From positions 372,001 through 436,000 of the forward strand of contig OZ255627.1 of assembly GCA_965276765.1 (NCBI GenBank): DNA of 64,000 nucleotides, given 5' to 3'. Below the pieces are notes generated by a model. The model had not been told where the DNA came from, made no database searches, and worked only from the letters and a program-made list of their open reading frames with translations. Source of the DNA: G965276765 sp965276765 (GTDB taxonomy: Bacteria; Actinomycetota; Acidimicrobiia; Acidimicrobiales; Palsa-688). Made by a program: the position numbers and the translations under genes. Shown piece by piece: positions 18,177 through 29,000 of this stretch. The first letter of the stretch is position 1. Each line of letters opens with the position of its first letter.

Positions 18177-19342
18177 GATTCGATCGCAGCGGGAGTAGCG
18201 GCGGCGATCGCCTTCCACACCAGGCTCATCGGATGCACGGTCTTCGCGCCCCCGGCGGCCAGGTGCATGGCGCAGCCCGGGTTGGCGCTGGCCACCAGAT
18301 CGGGCGTCGCCCGCCCGATGGCCCGCAGCTTAAGCTCTCTGATCTGCGTGGCCAGCTCCGGCTCGAGCATCGAGTAGGCACCGCCGGCACCGCAGCACAT
18401 GCCTTCGTCGTCGAGCTCGACCAGCTCCCTGACGAAGGGAGCGAGGACCACCCGCGTCGAGGCGTGGACACGCTGGACGTGGCGCAGATGGCACGGGTCC
18501 TGGACGGCCACGCGCAGGTCGAGGGGCGGTACCTCCGGGAGACGGTCGACGCGGGGGGCGAGCCACTCGGCGATGTCGTAGACCCGGGCGGAGAAGTCCT
18601 TGGCCTCCTGGGTGCCGATGAGATGGCCGTAATCCTTCATCGCCGCCCCGCACCCGGCCGAGTCCACCAGGATCGGCCGATCGGCGGGAAGCCCACGCAT
18701 CATCTTCACCGCCAGCGCCCTTGTCTCTCCGGTCAGGCCGGCGTGGGTGTGAAGGGCCCCGCAACACGGGGCCAGGTCGCCCGTGGGCATCACACCGAAG
18801 CCGGCCGCCTCGAGGACGCCCTGGCCGGCCCTGTGGACGTCCCGTTGCCAGACATCCATCACGCAGCCCGTGAACAGAAGCACGTCGTCGCCCGAAGCCT
18901 CGAGCGGCTTGGGCCGCACCGGCAGGCGGTCGGGGAGCCCGAGGCGGTGGGGAACGAGCCGCAGGCGCTGCCCGAGCGCAAGCGCCGTCGTACCGGCTCG
19001 GAGGGCGCGAGGCCACGCCAGCATCCTGAACCCGAGACGCTGCCACGCCGGCGTGATGGCCCCCTCGGTGGCGATGACCTCCCTCGTTCGCTCCATCAGG
19101 TGCCCGAACGGCACCCCACTCGGGCAGGCCGTCTCGCAGCCGCGGCACTGCACGCAGGTCTCGAAGCTGCGGACGATCTCGTCGGTCAGGGGCGCGTCGT
19201 CACGCTCGACGGCACGCATGAGCGCGATCCGACCACGCGGCGATCGGCTCTCGTCGCCGGTCACCCGGTAGGTGGGGCAGTACGGCAGGCACAGCCCGCA
19301 CTGCACACAGGTGTCGAGCTCAGCTCCCAGATCCAGATCCAT
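18173..19342 (-). CDS. glcF: Glycolate oxidase, iron-sulfur subunit
   Basis: GlcF passes electrons from the flavin subunits of glycolate dehydrogenase to the respiratory chain. Two [4Fe-4S] ferredoxin motifs are visible, CVQCGLCLPYCP and CVQCRGCETACP, followed by two CCG domains (APCCGALHTHAG and GMCCGAGGAYSM) of the HdrB/GlcF type. The ATG at 19342 starts MDLDLGAELD and overlaps the glcE stop by one base (TGATG). Length 389 residues is normal. It is third in the glcD-glcE-glcF-S9 operon. Confidence 0.92.
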   Translation of the reverse strand: MDLDLGAELDTCVQCGLCLPYCPTYRVTGDESRSPRGRIALMRAVERDDAPLTDEIVRSFETCVQCRGCETACPSGVPFGHLMERTREVIATEGAITPAWQRLGFRMLAWPRALRAGTTALALGQRLRLVPHRLGLPDRLPVRPKPLEASGDDVLLFTGCVMDVWQRDVHRAGQGVLEAAGFGVMPTGDLAPCCGALHTHAGLTGETRALAVKMMRGLPADRPILVDSAGCGAAMKDYGHLIGTQEAKDFSARVYDIAEWLAPRVDRLPEVPPLDLRVAVQDPCHLRHVQRVHASTRVVLAPFVRELVELDDEGMCCGAGGAYSMLEPELATQIRELKLRAIGRATPDLVASANPGCAMHLAAGGAKTVHPMSLVWKAIAAATPAAIES

Positions 19343-20280
19343 CAGACCGCGCCCGCCAGCTCCGGCGAGCGGCCCGGGTTGAGGCGGTGGTCCGGATCGA
19401 ACTGCTCCTTGACCCGGCCGGCCAGTCGGGCCAGCGCGGCGGGCGCATCGGCGCGCCTCGCCGGTGTGGATGCCCATACCGTCCCGACGCCGATCGATGC
19501 GACGAAGGCGCCCGTGTCTCCGTCGTGGCCGGCGCCGAGGGCACGCAGGTCGGATGGCCGGAGCGACCACCGATGGGCGGGAAGCTCGGGAGGACCCTGG
19601 ACCTGGTCCCAGGCACCGATCGCCGCCAGCCGTCCGGCCTCGGCGTCGACGTCGGCGTCGTAGCCCTCGAGGTGGACCCAGGTCTGCTGGCCGTCCCAGA
19701 GCACCACCGAAGGGCGGTGCACGGTGCCGGTGACGGCGAACGGGTCGGCGTCACCGGAGCGCAGCCACGCCGACGCGGGAGGGATCGGGTTGGTGCGCAG
19801 GATCATCTCGGCGATGAGGCCGAGGCAGCCGAGCGAGCCGACGAGCAGGCGGGACAGGTCGAAGCCGCTGACGTTCTTGACCGTCGCGCCCCCTCCGGTG
19901 ACGACCCGCCCTTCGGCCGACACGTAGCTCACCCGGAGGACGGCGTCTCGTACCCGGCCGCGGCGCGTCACGCCGAGGTCGTCCTCTCCGACGGCCACGG
20001 CCCCGCCGACCGTCCCGCCCCGGTCAGGCAGCGCGGTGCGCTGGCCGGCGTCGGCCAGCGCCGCGTGCAGGTCGGCAACGCTCGTGCCGGCCCGTACCAC
20101 GACCGTCATCTCCTCCGGTCTGTGCTCGAGGATGCCGGCCGGCGCCTCGAGCACCCTGGTGCCATCGGCCAGCTCGCCGCCGGCGGACCAGCGGGTCCTG
20201 CGCCCCTCGACGGCGATCGGCCCGCGGTCGCCGACGTCGGACGCGAAGGCGCGGAGCACCTCATCGGGCTCGAATCTCAC
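19342..20280 (-). CDS. glcE: Glycolate oxidase, FAD-binding subunit
   Basis: This 312-residue subunit has the shortened PCMH-type FAD domain typical of GlcE: VVVRAGTSVADLHAALADAGQ, LPDRGGTVGGAVAV and GGGATVKNVSGFDLSRLLVGSLG, ending with KEQFDPDHRLNPGR. The GTG at 20280 overlaps the glcD stop as GTGA, which decides the start over the longer upstream option. It works with GlcD and GlcF to oxidise glycolate to glyoxylate. Confidence 0.9.
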   Translation of the reverse strand: MRFEPDEVLRAFASDVGDRGPIAVEGRRTRWSAGGELADGTRVLEAPAGILEHRPEEMTVVVRAGTSVADLHAALADAGQRTALPDRGGTVGGAVAVGEDDLGVTRRGRVRDAVLRVSYVSAEGRVVTGGGATVKNVSGFDLSRLLVGSLGCLGLIAEMILRTNPIPPASAWLRSGDADPFAVTGTVHRPSVVLWDGQQTWVHLEGYDADVDAEAGRLAAIGAWDQVQGPPELPAHRWSLRPSDLRALGAGHDGDTGAFVASIGVGTVWASTPARRADAPAALARLAGRVKEQFDPDHRLNPGRSPELAGAV

Positions 20281-21797
20281 CCCCACACCCCGTTCGGCAT
20301 CCGGTCGAGGGTCTGGACGTCGGCACAGCTGTGCCCCGACGGCAGGACCTTGCCGGGGTTGGCCCGACACGCCGGGTCGAACGAGCGGCGCAGACGGTTC
20401 TGGTGGTCGAGATCGTCGGGCCCGAACATCTCGTCCATGTGGTCGCGCTTCTCGACGCCGATGCCATGCTCACCCGAGAGCACACCGCCGGCCGCGAGCG
20501 ATGCGGTGACGATCTCGGAGCCGGCGGCGTGGACCCGCTCGAGAACTCCCGGCTCGCGGGAATCGAACAGCAGGAGGGGGTGCAGGTTGCCGTCGCCGGC
20601 GTGGAACACGTTGACGACGATCAGGTCGTGGCGGGCGGCGATCTCGTAGACGGACTCGAGCACGTCGGCAAGCGCATAGCGGGGCACGACCGTGTCGTGC
20701 AGGTAGTACGAGGGCGCGATCTGGGCCACGGCGCCGAATGCGGTCTTGCGTCCCTTCCACAGCAGGGCCCGCTCCTCCTCGCTCTCGGCCAAGTGCACAC
20801 TCGTGGCACCCTGCTCCCGACCGATATCGGCGATCCGGTCGGCGTCGATGTCGGTGCCGGCGTCGAGGCCGTCGACCTCGGCGAGCAGGACGGCGGCGGC
20901 GTCGGTCGGGTAGCCGGCGCCGACGAAGTTCTCGACGGCGATGGTGATCCGCTGGTCCATCACCTCCATGGCCGCCGGCACGATCCCGGCGGCGATGACG
21001 GCGCCGACGGTCGCGGCGGCGGCGCGGGTGGAATCGAAGGCGAGGAGCAGGGTCCGGACCGCCGGCGGGTTGGGCGTGAGCCGCACGGCGATCTTGGTGG
21101 CGATGCCGAGGGTGCCCTCTCCCCCGATGAACGCGCCCCTCAGGTCGTAGCCGGGCGGTTGGGCCTCGAGGCCGCCGAGGGTCACGATGTCGCCGTCGGG
21201 CAGGACCACCTCGACGGCGACGACGTGGTGGCTCGTGACCCCGTAGGCCAAGCAGTGGGGTCCGCCGGAGTTGTTGGCCACGTTGCCGCCTACGGTGCAC
21301 GACTGCTGTGACGAGGGGTCGGGCGCGAAGTGGAACCCGAGCGGCCTGAGGTGCTTGGACAGGTCGAGGTTGACGACGCCCGGCTCGATCCATGCGACGC
21401 GGTTGTCGATGTCGACGTCGAGGATGCGGTTCATTCTGGTCAGGGAGATCACGATCGGCGCACCGAGGGGGATGGCCCCGCCGGCCAGACCAGTGCCCGC
21501 CCCTCTCGGCACGATCGCCCTGTCGTGGGCGACGGCGATGTGCATGATGGCCTGGACCTCGGCCGTCGTGGTCGGGAAGCACACCGGTCCCGATACCCCC
21601 CGGTCGAAGACCGATGCGTCGTGGGCGAACAGCGCCCGTTCGGTGGCGTCGTCGCGCACCTTGTCGGGCCCGAGCAGGTCGACGAGCGCCCCGACCACGG
21701 GGTCCGCGGACACCGGACCGGTCGACACCGCTTCGTTCGACGTTTTGGCGGAGGCCCGGTCCGTGCGCCGCCAGCGCAATCTTCCCGTTGTCGTCAC
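20277..21797 (-). CDS. glcD: Glycolate oxidase, catalytic FAD subunit
   Basis: This 506-residue FAD-linked oxidase oxidises glycolate (or D-lactate) to the 2-oxo acid. The FAD-binding PCMH domain shows PRGAGTGLAGG (about 97-107), SCTVGGNVANNSGG and GGEGTLGIATK. The C-terminal domain has the metal/substrate signature VFHAGDGNLHP and LSGEHGIGVEKR. The start is a GTG at 21797 with GGGAGGA about 5 bases upstream. It is first in an operon with glcE, glcF and an S9 peptidase, divergent from clpS. Confidence 0.93.
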   Translation of the reverse strand: MTTTGRLRWRRTDRASAKTSNEAVSTGPVSADPVVGALVDLLGPDKVRDDATERALFAHDASVFDRGVSGPVCFPTTTAEVQAIMHIAVAHDRAIVPRGAGTGLAGGAIPLGAPIVISLTRMNRILDVDIDNRVAWIEPGVVNLDLSKHLRPLGFHFAPDPSSQQSCTVGGNVANNSGGPHCLAYGVTSHHVVAVEVVLPDGDIVTLGGLEAQPPGYDLRGAFIGGEGTLGIATKIAVRLTPNPPAVRTLLLAFDSTRAAAATVGAVIAAGIVPAAMEVMDQRITIAVENFVGAGYPTDAAAVLLAEVDGLDAGTDIDADRIADIGREQGATSVHLAESEEERALLWKGRKTAFGAVAQIAPSYYLHDTVVPRYALADVLESVYEIAARHDLIVVNVFHAGDGNLHPLLLFDSREPGVLERVHAAGSEIVTASLAAGGVLSGEHGIGVEKRDHMDEMFGPDDLDHQNRLRRSFDPACRANPGKVLPSGHSCADVQTLDRMPNGVWG

Positions 21798-21982
21798 CGT
21801 TTCCTCCCTTTGCCCCGACGTTACCCACGCCGGGCGCCGAGGCGGGTGTCGAGGTGCGTGTCGAGGCGGCTCTCGAGTGGGGTGTCGAGGCGGCAGCCGC
21901 CGGCCCCGGCGATGGGATGAGCGCCCGAAGGGCGCCTCGACCGTAGACTTTGTGGTCCGTCCGTCTTATCGTCGCGCCCGAG

Positions 21983-22282
21983 ATGCCCATGTCCACCGCC
22001 GCCCCCGCCGAGGTCATCGAACCCGAGGTCGTCGAGACGGTCGCCCCCGACCGCCCGTGGAAGGTGATCGTGTGGAACGACCCGATCAACCTCATGTCCT
22101 ACGTGACCCTCGTGATCCAGAAGCTCTTTGGCTACAGCAAGCAGAAGGCGACCAGCCTGATGATGGACGTGCACACCAAGGGCAAGGCCGTCGTCTCATC
22201 GGGGCCGAGGGAGAAGGCGGAGCTCGACGTCTTTCGGCTCCACGAGCACGGCCTGTGGGCCACGATGGAGCACGACGAATGA
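21983..22282 (+). CDS. clpS: ATP-dependent Clp protease adaptor ClpS
   Basis: ClpS delivers N-degron substrates to ClpA/ClpC. The protein is about 99 residues, with a disordered N-terminus and a core starting at PWKVIVWNDPINLMSYV, then VIQKLFGYSKQKATSLMMDVHTKG and the C-terminal GLWATMEHDE. The Asn-Asp pair and the hydrophobic pocket residues of the family are present. Two in-frame ATGs (21983, 21989) are possible starts; neither has a strong ribosome site. It is followed by a DUF2017 gene, as in many actinomycetes. Confidence 0.92.
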   Translation: MPMSTAAPAEVIEPEVVETVAPDRPWKVIVWNDPINLMSYVTLVIQKLFGYSKQKATSLMMDVHTKGKAVVSSGPREKAELDVFRLHEHGLWATMEHDE

Positions 22283-22370
22283 TCCAGGTCCGACGGGGCG
22301 GGGCGCGGCGCGGTCGGCCCCGATCCGCCGACGTGAGCCCGGCCGGCGCCCCCGCCGGCGTCCGCTCCTG

Positions 22371-22835
22371 ATGTTCCGACGCCGGCCGATCCGCAGAACC
22401 CGCTCGGGCCGCTACTCGGTGAACCTGGCCGATCACGAGCGCAACCTGCTGCGGATCCTTCCCGAGCAGCTCAGGGCGATCCTGACCGACGCCGACGATC
22501 CCGGCCTCCGGCGACTCTTTCCCCCCGCCTACTCATCGGCCGAACACCACGAGGAGCAGGCGGAGTTCCGCCGGCTCATGACCGAAGACCTGGTGGCCAG
22601 GCACCGCGAGGCGCTCGACGTCCTCGAGTCCACTGCCGACGCCGACGAGCTCACGGCCGAACAGCTCGACGGGTGGATGCGCTCGCTCAACAGCATCCGC
22701 CTCGTGCTCGGAACCCGCCTCGACGTCACCGAGGAGGACGACCTGACCACCCACCTGACCGACGAGCACGCCCTCTACTACTTCCTCGGGTACCTGCAGG
22801 AGTGCGTCGTGGCGGCGCTGAGCGACGACGAGTAG
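22371..22835 (+). CDS. DUF2017 family protein
   Basis: This 154-residue acidic helical protein follows clpS by 88 bases in the same direction, which is the usual actinobacterial arrangement for DUF2017. It reads NLADHERNLLRILPEQLRAIL, LFPPAYSSAEHHEEQAEFRRLM and, near the end, DEHALYYFLGYLQECVVAAL, all family-like. The function is unknown; conservation beside clpS suggests a link to Clp proteolysis. Confidence 0.8.
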   Translation: MFRRRPIRRTRSGRYSVNLADHERNLLRILPEQLRAILTDADDPGLRRLFPPAYSSAEHHEEQAEFRRLMTEDLVARHREALDVLESTADADELTAEQLDGWMRSLNSIRLVLGTRLDVTEEDDLTTHLTDEHALYYFLGYLQECVVAALSDDE

Positions 22836-22853
22836 AGCGGCGGCCCCGGTCGA

Positions 22854-22906
22854 GTTTTCTCGGTGATGTTGACGTCGGATTCCGACGTCAACATCACGAG
22901 AAAAAC
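22854..22906. repeat. Long near-perfect palindrome between convergent genes
   Basis: Two arms of about 26 bases meet around a single base at 22880. The inner 16 bases of each arm (22864-22879 and 22881-22896) are exact inverse copies, and the outer arms (TTTTCTCG and CGAGAAAA) continue the pairing with one bulge. It lies between the stops of the DUF2017 gene (22835) and the convergent giant DUF11 gene (23034). It could end transcription from both sides by hairpin formation. However, each strand has its T-run on the 5' side of the stem, unlike a classical intrinsic terminator. Confidence 0.8.
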
Positions 22907-23033
22907 GGCGCGCAAGGGTCAGACCCGGCCGGCGCGGGGTCAGGCCGGGCGGGCAAGGAGGCGGGCCCTGCCGGCGAGGCGTCAGGCGGGCGGGCGAGTA
23001 GTCGGGCCCTGCGGCGAGCCGGCTCTGACCGGC

Positions 23034-26000
23034 TCAGGCCGGAGGCGCCGAGCGACCGGGCCGCTGACGCCGGCGCCGGCGGGCCAGCCCGACGAGGGCG
23101 AGCCCACCGCCGATGAGGAAGGCGACCACCCGCAGCATCGCCATGACGGCGGCGCCGGTGAAGGCCAGGCCGGTCGGGGCCGGGGAGGCGCTGGGGGTGG
23201 GCGAGCTGCCCGGGGGCGGCGAAGCGCTCGGCGGGTACGAGGCCGCCGGCGGCGAGCCGGGCGGCGGCGATGCAGCCCTCGGCGGCCCGATCGAGCCGCT
23301 GAGCGGGGACGCCGTGACCGGCTCGGGCGGCGTGGCGGCCACGTCGTGAGCGGTGGTCGTCTGCATGACGGTTCCGGTCACCTTGGCCTGGTTGATGATG
23401 GAGCCCGAGGTGGCCGTGACGGCCACGACCACCGAGATGTGCGCCGTCGCCCCGTCCAGGAGCACCTTCGTCGAGTGGCAGGTGATGTCGGCGCCGGAGG
23501 TCGAGCAGGTCCAGCCGTCTCCGGTCGCCCGGACATAGCGCAGGCCCTTCGGTAGCCGGTCGGTGACCGTCGTCGTCCCCGATGTGGGAGAGGGCCCGAG
23601 GTTGGTGACCGAAAGGGTGTATGTGGCGTGGGACCCCGAGACGAGGCTGCGACCGTCGAGGACCTTGGCCAGCTTGAGGTTGGCCACGGGGGCGACCGTC
23701 GCCGAGTTGGACGCCGAGTTGTTGGCCTCCGTCGGGTCGGTTCCGGTACCGGCGACCCTGGCCGTGTTCGTCACCGTCGGTACGTCGGAGGCCCCGACCG
23801 TGACAACCAGGGTGATCGAGGTCCGCTTCCCTACCGGATAGGCACCCGAACGGTGGCAGATCACCGAGGTCTTCGTGGTCGCACACGTCCAACCGGCCCC
23901 CGATGCCGAGACGACGGTCTCACCCTTGGGCAGGTCGTCGGTGACGGTCACGGGACCGGGGTCTAGCGTCGGACCGTGGTCGTCGACGCCCAGGTGGTAC
24001 GTCAGCCGGCCTCCGGCCAAGGCCCGGCCCGAGTGGGTCTTGGTGATCGACAGGTTGTCGTCGGCCTTGACCCTGGTCGTGTCCGAAGCGGTGTTGTTGG
24101 CGTGGTCCGGGTCGGGCGTGGCGCTCGACACCGTGGCCGTGTTGGTCACCTCAGGGTAGGCGGCGCCGCCAACCTTGACGGTGAGGGTGATCGCCGGCGC
24201 GTCGGCGTCGGCGGCCAGCGGACCCGGCAGGTGGCAGATCACCGTCTGCCCGGTCGACGAACCACCACCGGGTGCGTTGCAGGCCCACGCCGTGGCCCCA
24301 CTCCCGCCGGTGGCGGACACGAAGGTCTCGCCGGCCGGAAGCGGGTCGGTCACCGTGACGGGCCCGGCGACATCGGATGGCCCGTGGTTCTTGATCGCGA
24401 GGGTGTAGTTGGCGTTGGTACCGGGGACGAGGTCGCCGGTGTGGGTCTTGGTGATCGACAGGTCGGCGGAGGCGCCGACGGTGCCGGGATCGGTCGCCGT
24501 GTTGTTGGCCGGCGTTGGGTCGGCCGTCGGACTCGAGACCGACGCCATGTTGGTGAGCGTCGACCCGGCGACGGCCTTGGATGAGACGGCGACGGTGAGC
24601 GTGATGGACGGTGCGGTGCCGACGGGCAGGCCGGCGGCCAGGTCGCAGGTGACAGTCCCGCTCGTCCCCATCTGACAGGCCCACCCGTCACCCGTCGCCG
24701 ACACGTAGGTCTCGTCCGCGGGCAGGGGGTCGGTCACCGTGACCGGGCCGGCGGCGTCCGACGGACCGTTGTTGTTGACCTCGAGCGTGTACTCGGCGCG
24801 ATCGCCGGCGACGAGGTCCCCGGTATGGCTCTTGGTGATCGACAGGTCGGCGGACGGCGCGATGCCCGACGTGGTGACGCTTGCGGTGTTGTTGCTGGTG
24901 TCGGGGTCGGGGGTGGCACTGGAGACGCTGGCCGTGTTGGTGATCGAGTCGTCGGTGAGCCCGGCGTCGACCTTGACCTCGAGGGAGATGGTGGTGGTGC
25001 CGAGCGGAAGCGCGTCGGCGGTCGCGGTGCAGACCACGCCGGCCGGACCGCTCGGCGTCGAACAGGCCCAGTCGCCGCCCGATGCGGTGCCGACGTAGGT
25101 GAGCCCGGCCGGCAGATCGTCGGTGACCGTGGCGGCCTGAGCGTCCGATGGCCCGTGGTTGTCGACGGTGAGGGTGTAGGTGCCGTTGGTTCCCGGGGTC
25201 AGCGGATCGGTCGTCGTCTTGGTGATCGACAGGTCGGCCGATGTGACGACGTGGGTGGGGTCGCTGGCGGTGTTGTTGGTCTGGTCGGGGTCGGCTGTGG
25301 GTCCCGAGACGGTGGCCGTGTTGGTGATCGTCCCCCCGGTGTAGGCGGGGTCGACGTGGACCCCTATGGAGAACGAGGTGGTGCCGGGGGACGCCAGACC
25401 GGCCGGGTTGGCGCAGTGGACCGTCGCACCCGGGGTGGTGTCGGCGGTGCAGGTCCACCCTCCACCGGCCGTACCGGGCACGAACGTCTCTTCGGCCGGC
25501 AGCGTGTCGGTCACGGTGAGCGGACCGGCGGCGTCGGACGGTCCGTTGTTGGTGACCGTGAGGTCGTAGGTGCCGTCGGAGCCGGCGGTGAAGTCACCGG
25601 TGTGGGTCTTGGTGATGGCCAGGTCGGCGAGGGCCTGCACGCCGGGCGTGTCGGTGGTCGAGGTGTTGTTGGCCGGTACCGGGTCGGCGGTGGGCGACGC
25701 CACGGTGGCCGTGTTGGCCAGGGTGCCCGTGTCGCTCGACGCCAGGTGCACGACGAGATCGATGGTGGGCGCCGCCGGGCCGGTGGTGAGGGCGAGCGGC
25801 GTACCGGTCGTGCCGAGGGTGCAGGTGATGGTGGGCGGCGTGGCGCCGTCGGAGGTGCACGACCAGCTGTCGGGGGCGGTGCCCCCGCCGGCCGAGACCA
25901 GGGTCTCACCGGCGGGGAGCGGGTCGGTCACGGTGACGGGGCCGGCCGCATCCGAAGGCCCGAGGTTGGTGACGTCCAGGTGGTAGGTGCCATCGGTCCC

Positions 26001-29000
26001 GGCGACGAAGCTGCCGGAATGGGTCTTGACGATGGCCAGATCGGCGGAGGCGTGGATGGTGGTCGGGTCCGATGCCGTGTTGTTGGCCGGATCGGGGTCG
26101 TTCTGTGACCCGGAGACCGAGGCCCGGTTGGTGACCACCGTGCCATCGGCCACCGAAGAGTCGACGGCGACGGTGAGGGTGATCCCCGCGGCCGGGCTCC
26201 CGGCGGCGACCGACGATGTGGTCGTGCAGGTCACGGTGGCACCGGCGGCCGAGCAGGACCAGCCCGGCCCTGTGGCGGACACGTAGGTCTCGCCGGCCGG
26301 GAGGGTGTCGGTGACCGTGGTGATCCCCGAGGCGTCCGAAGGGCCATTGTCCGTGACGGTGAGGAGGTAGCTGCCCTGCTGGCCGGCGGCGAAGTCACCG
26401 CTGTGGGTCTTGGCGATCGACAGGTCGGCTTCGGGCGTGACCGGGGTGGTCACCGAAGAGGTGTTATTGGTGGCGTCGGGGTCGTGGGTCGGACTCGAGA
26501 CCGTCGCCGAGTTGGTCACCGATCCGGTCACCGACGACGGCAGGGTGAGCTTGACCGTGAGCAGCGGGGCCGCCCCGCCGGCCGAGACCGACGCCGGGTT
26601 GGTGCAGGTCAGATCGCCGCCTCCGACGGTGCAGGACCACCCCGTCCCTGCGCCGGTCACCCCCGTGGCGCCGCCCGGGAGCGTATCGGTGACGGTGATC
26701 GGGCCGGCGGCGGCGTCGGGGCCGTTGTCGGTGACGGCCAGGTCGTAGGTGGCCGGTTGGCCCGGAACGATGTCACCGACGGCGGTCTTGGCGATGGCCA
26801 GGTCGGCGGACGCGATCGTCGCCGAGGCGGTGGCGGGCCCCGTCCGGTACGGCCCGGAGCCATTGCCGGTGTAGCCACCGCCGTCCTTCCCTTCGGCCAC
26901 GGCCGAGTTGAGGTCAAGGTGGGACGTGCCGACCCCGGCGCTCGGTCCCGGCGTGGCGGTGTAGGCGATCACGTCGGTCGTCGACGAGCCGACCGTGCCA
27001 GGCGTAAGGGTGAAGGTGAGGGTTACCCCGTCACTGCCGATCGTCGGATCGGCGAGGTGGGCGCCATTGAGGGTTGTGCTTCCGGCGTCGTAGCTCCAGC
27101 CGGCGGGGAGCGTGTCGACGACCGTGACGCCCTGCGCCGAAGCGGTCGACGTGTTGGTGACGGTCAGCTTCCAGCCGAAGGGCGTGCCGATCGTGGCCGT
27201 GTCGCTGGCCGCACCCGAAGCGGTGGACTTGGCGATGACGAGGTGGGGAAAGACCGGGGCCACGTCCGCCGTCGCCGACGTCGGCCCGTAGGTCCTGTAC
27301 CGCGATGGGTCGCTCGATGCGTTGGTGACGCCGTCGTAGCTCGAGATCGTGGCCTTGTTGGTGATCGTTTGGCCCGTGTTCACCTGGGGCGAGACGATGT
27401 CGGTCTTGAAGGTGAGGCCGATGGCAGGCCCCGAAGGGTCGATCGGTCCCGGGAGGGTCCATGTGATGGTGCCAGGACTCCCGCCGGTGACGTTCGAGGG
27501 GGTGAAGACCCCGCCGTCGGAGATGTCGGTGGGGGCGCCGAGACCGGACGGCAGGGGGTCGACGACGGTGGCGTTGTAGGCGGGCGAGGCCGTGGCGCCG
27601 GTGGAGTTGGCAACGGTCACCGTCCAGGTGAAGGGAACGCCGGGCTGCGGGTCGGGCGTCGATGCCGACTTGAGGACCGAGAGGTCGGGCTCGACGACGG
27701 TCACGGGGGCAGACGACGTCGCCGAGGCGTTGGCGTAGGCGGAAGGAGCGGGGATGGTCGTCGGGTCGGGGCCCACCGTCTGGTTCCAGTAGGTACCGAT
27801 GCTGTTGTTGAGCACGTCGCCGGCCACGACGTCGGTGCCCGTTGCACGCGTCTTGGACGGGTAGGCGGTGTAGGTGAGGGTGACGGTCCGCGCCGACGTG
27901 TTGTCGGTCACGTCACCGACAAACCATGCCAGCCTGGTCGTGCCGTTGGCCGCCGCCGCGGGCGAGCCGAGCGGCGTATCGACGATGTCGCTCCCGCAGC
28001 TCGAGCCGTTGGCCAGCTGACAGGTGGCCGAGCCATACGCGTCGAAGGTCATGCCGTCGGGCAGGGTGTCGATAGCGGTGTAGTTGGGCAGGCGGGTGTC
28101 GGGTGGGATCGTGATCACGGCCGTGTAGGTGGTGTCCTTACCGATGGTCACCTGGGCCGGTGATGCCGTCTTGGTCACCGTCGGGCCGACAACGGTGACG
28201 GTGTCGGACCCTGCCGCGGCGTAGCCGGTTCCGGCCGTGCGCCCACCGGTCGCCAGGCTGGCGACCGTGGCGGTCACGTTGTTGGTCAGGGGGGCGCCGG
28301 CCGTCGCCGGATTGGGCAGGGTGTCGTCGTAGGTGAACGGATGGCTTGCCCCGGGCGCGAGGGTCGCCAGATTCCAGGTGATCGTCCCCGACGATGTCGT
28401 GGATCCCGGGGTGGCCTGGTAGACGCCGCCGTCAGTGATGTTGGTCGGGACCCCGAATCCCGGGGGAATGGTGTCGACGACCACGAGATCATGGGCGGTG
28501 GAGACGTTGGTGCCGCTCTTGTCGGTCGGGGTGACGGTGTAGGTCACGTTCTGACCCGGCGATGCGCTACCGCTGACGTTGTCGGACTTGGTGACGGCGA
28601 TGTTGGGCTCGACGACGGTGACGTTGGTCGACGCGTTGACCGGCGTCTGGGCGGTCCCCGACGAGCCGTTGTAGCCGAGGGCGGCGGTGTTGGTGACCTT
28701 CGATGACCGCTTGTTGGCGGCGACGTTGGCGACCTTGGCCGAGTAGGTGAGGGTGACGGTGAAGGCCCCGCTCCTCGGGGTCGAGATCGTGGGGGGGTAG
28801 TTGACGGTGAGCGTGTTGGTCCCGGCGTCGTAGGCGGGCGTGTAGTCGGATGCGCTCGTCGGCGGAGTGGTCGTGCCTGCGACGGTGACGACGGCATCGC
28901 CGTTGTAGGTCTCATTGGGGCCGAGGGGGTCGGTGATCTTCCCGCCGTAGAGGGTGGAGCCGGCGGGCACGGTGGCGACGACTGTGTAGGTGATCGTCTC

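Noticed and set aside
22854..22906. A standard intrinsic terminator
   Set aside because: The T-run is before, not after, the stem on both strands; called a palindrome instead.
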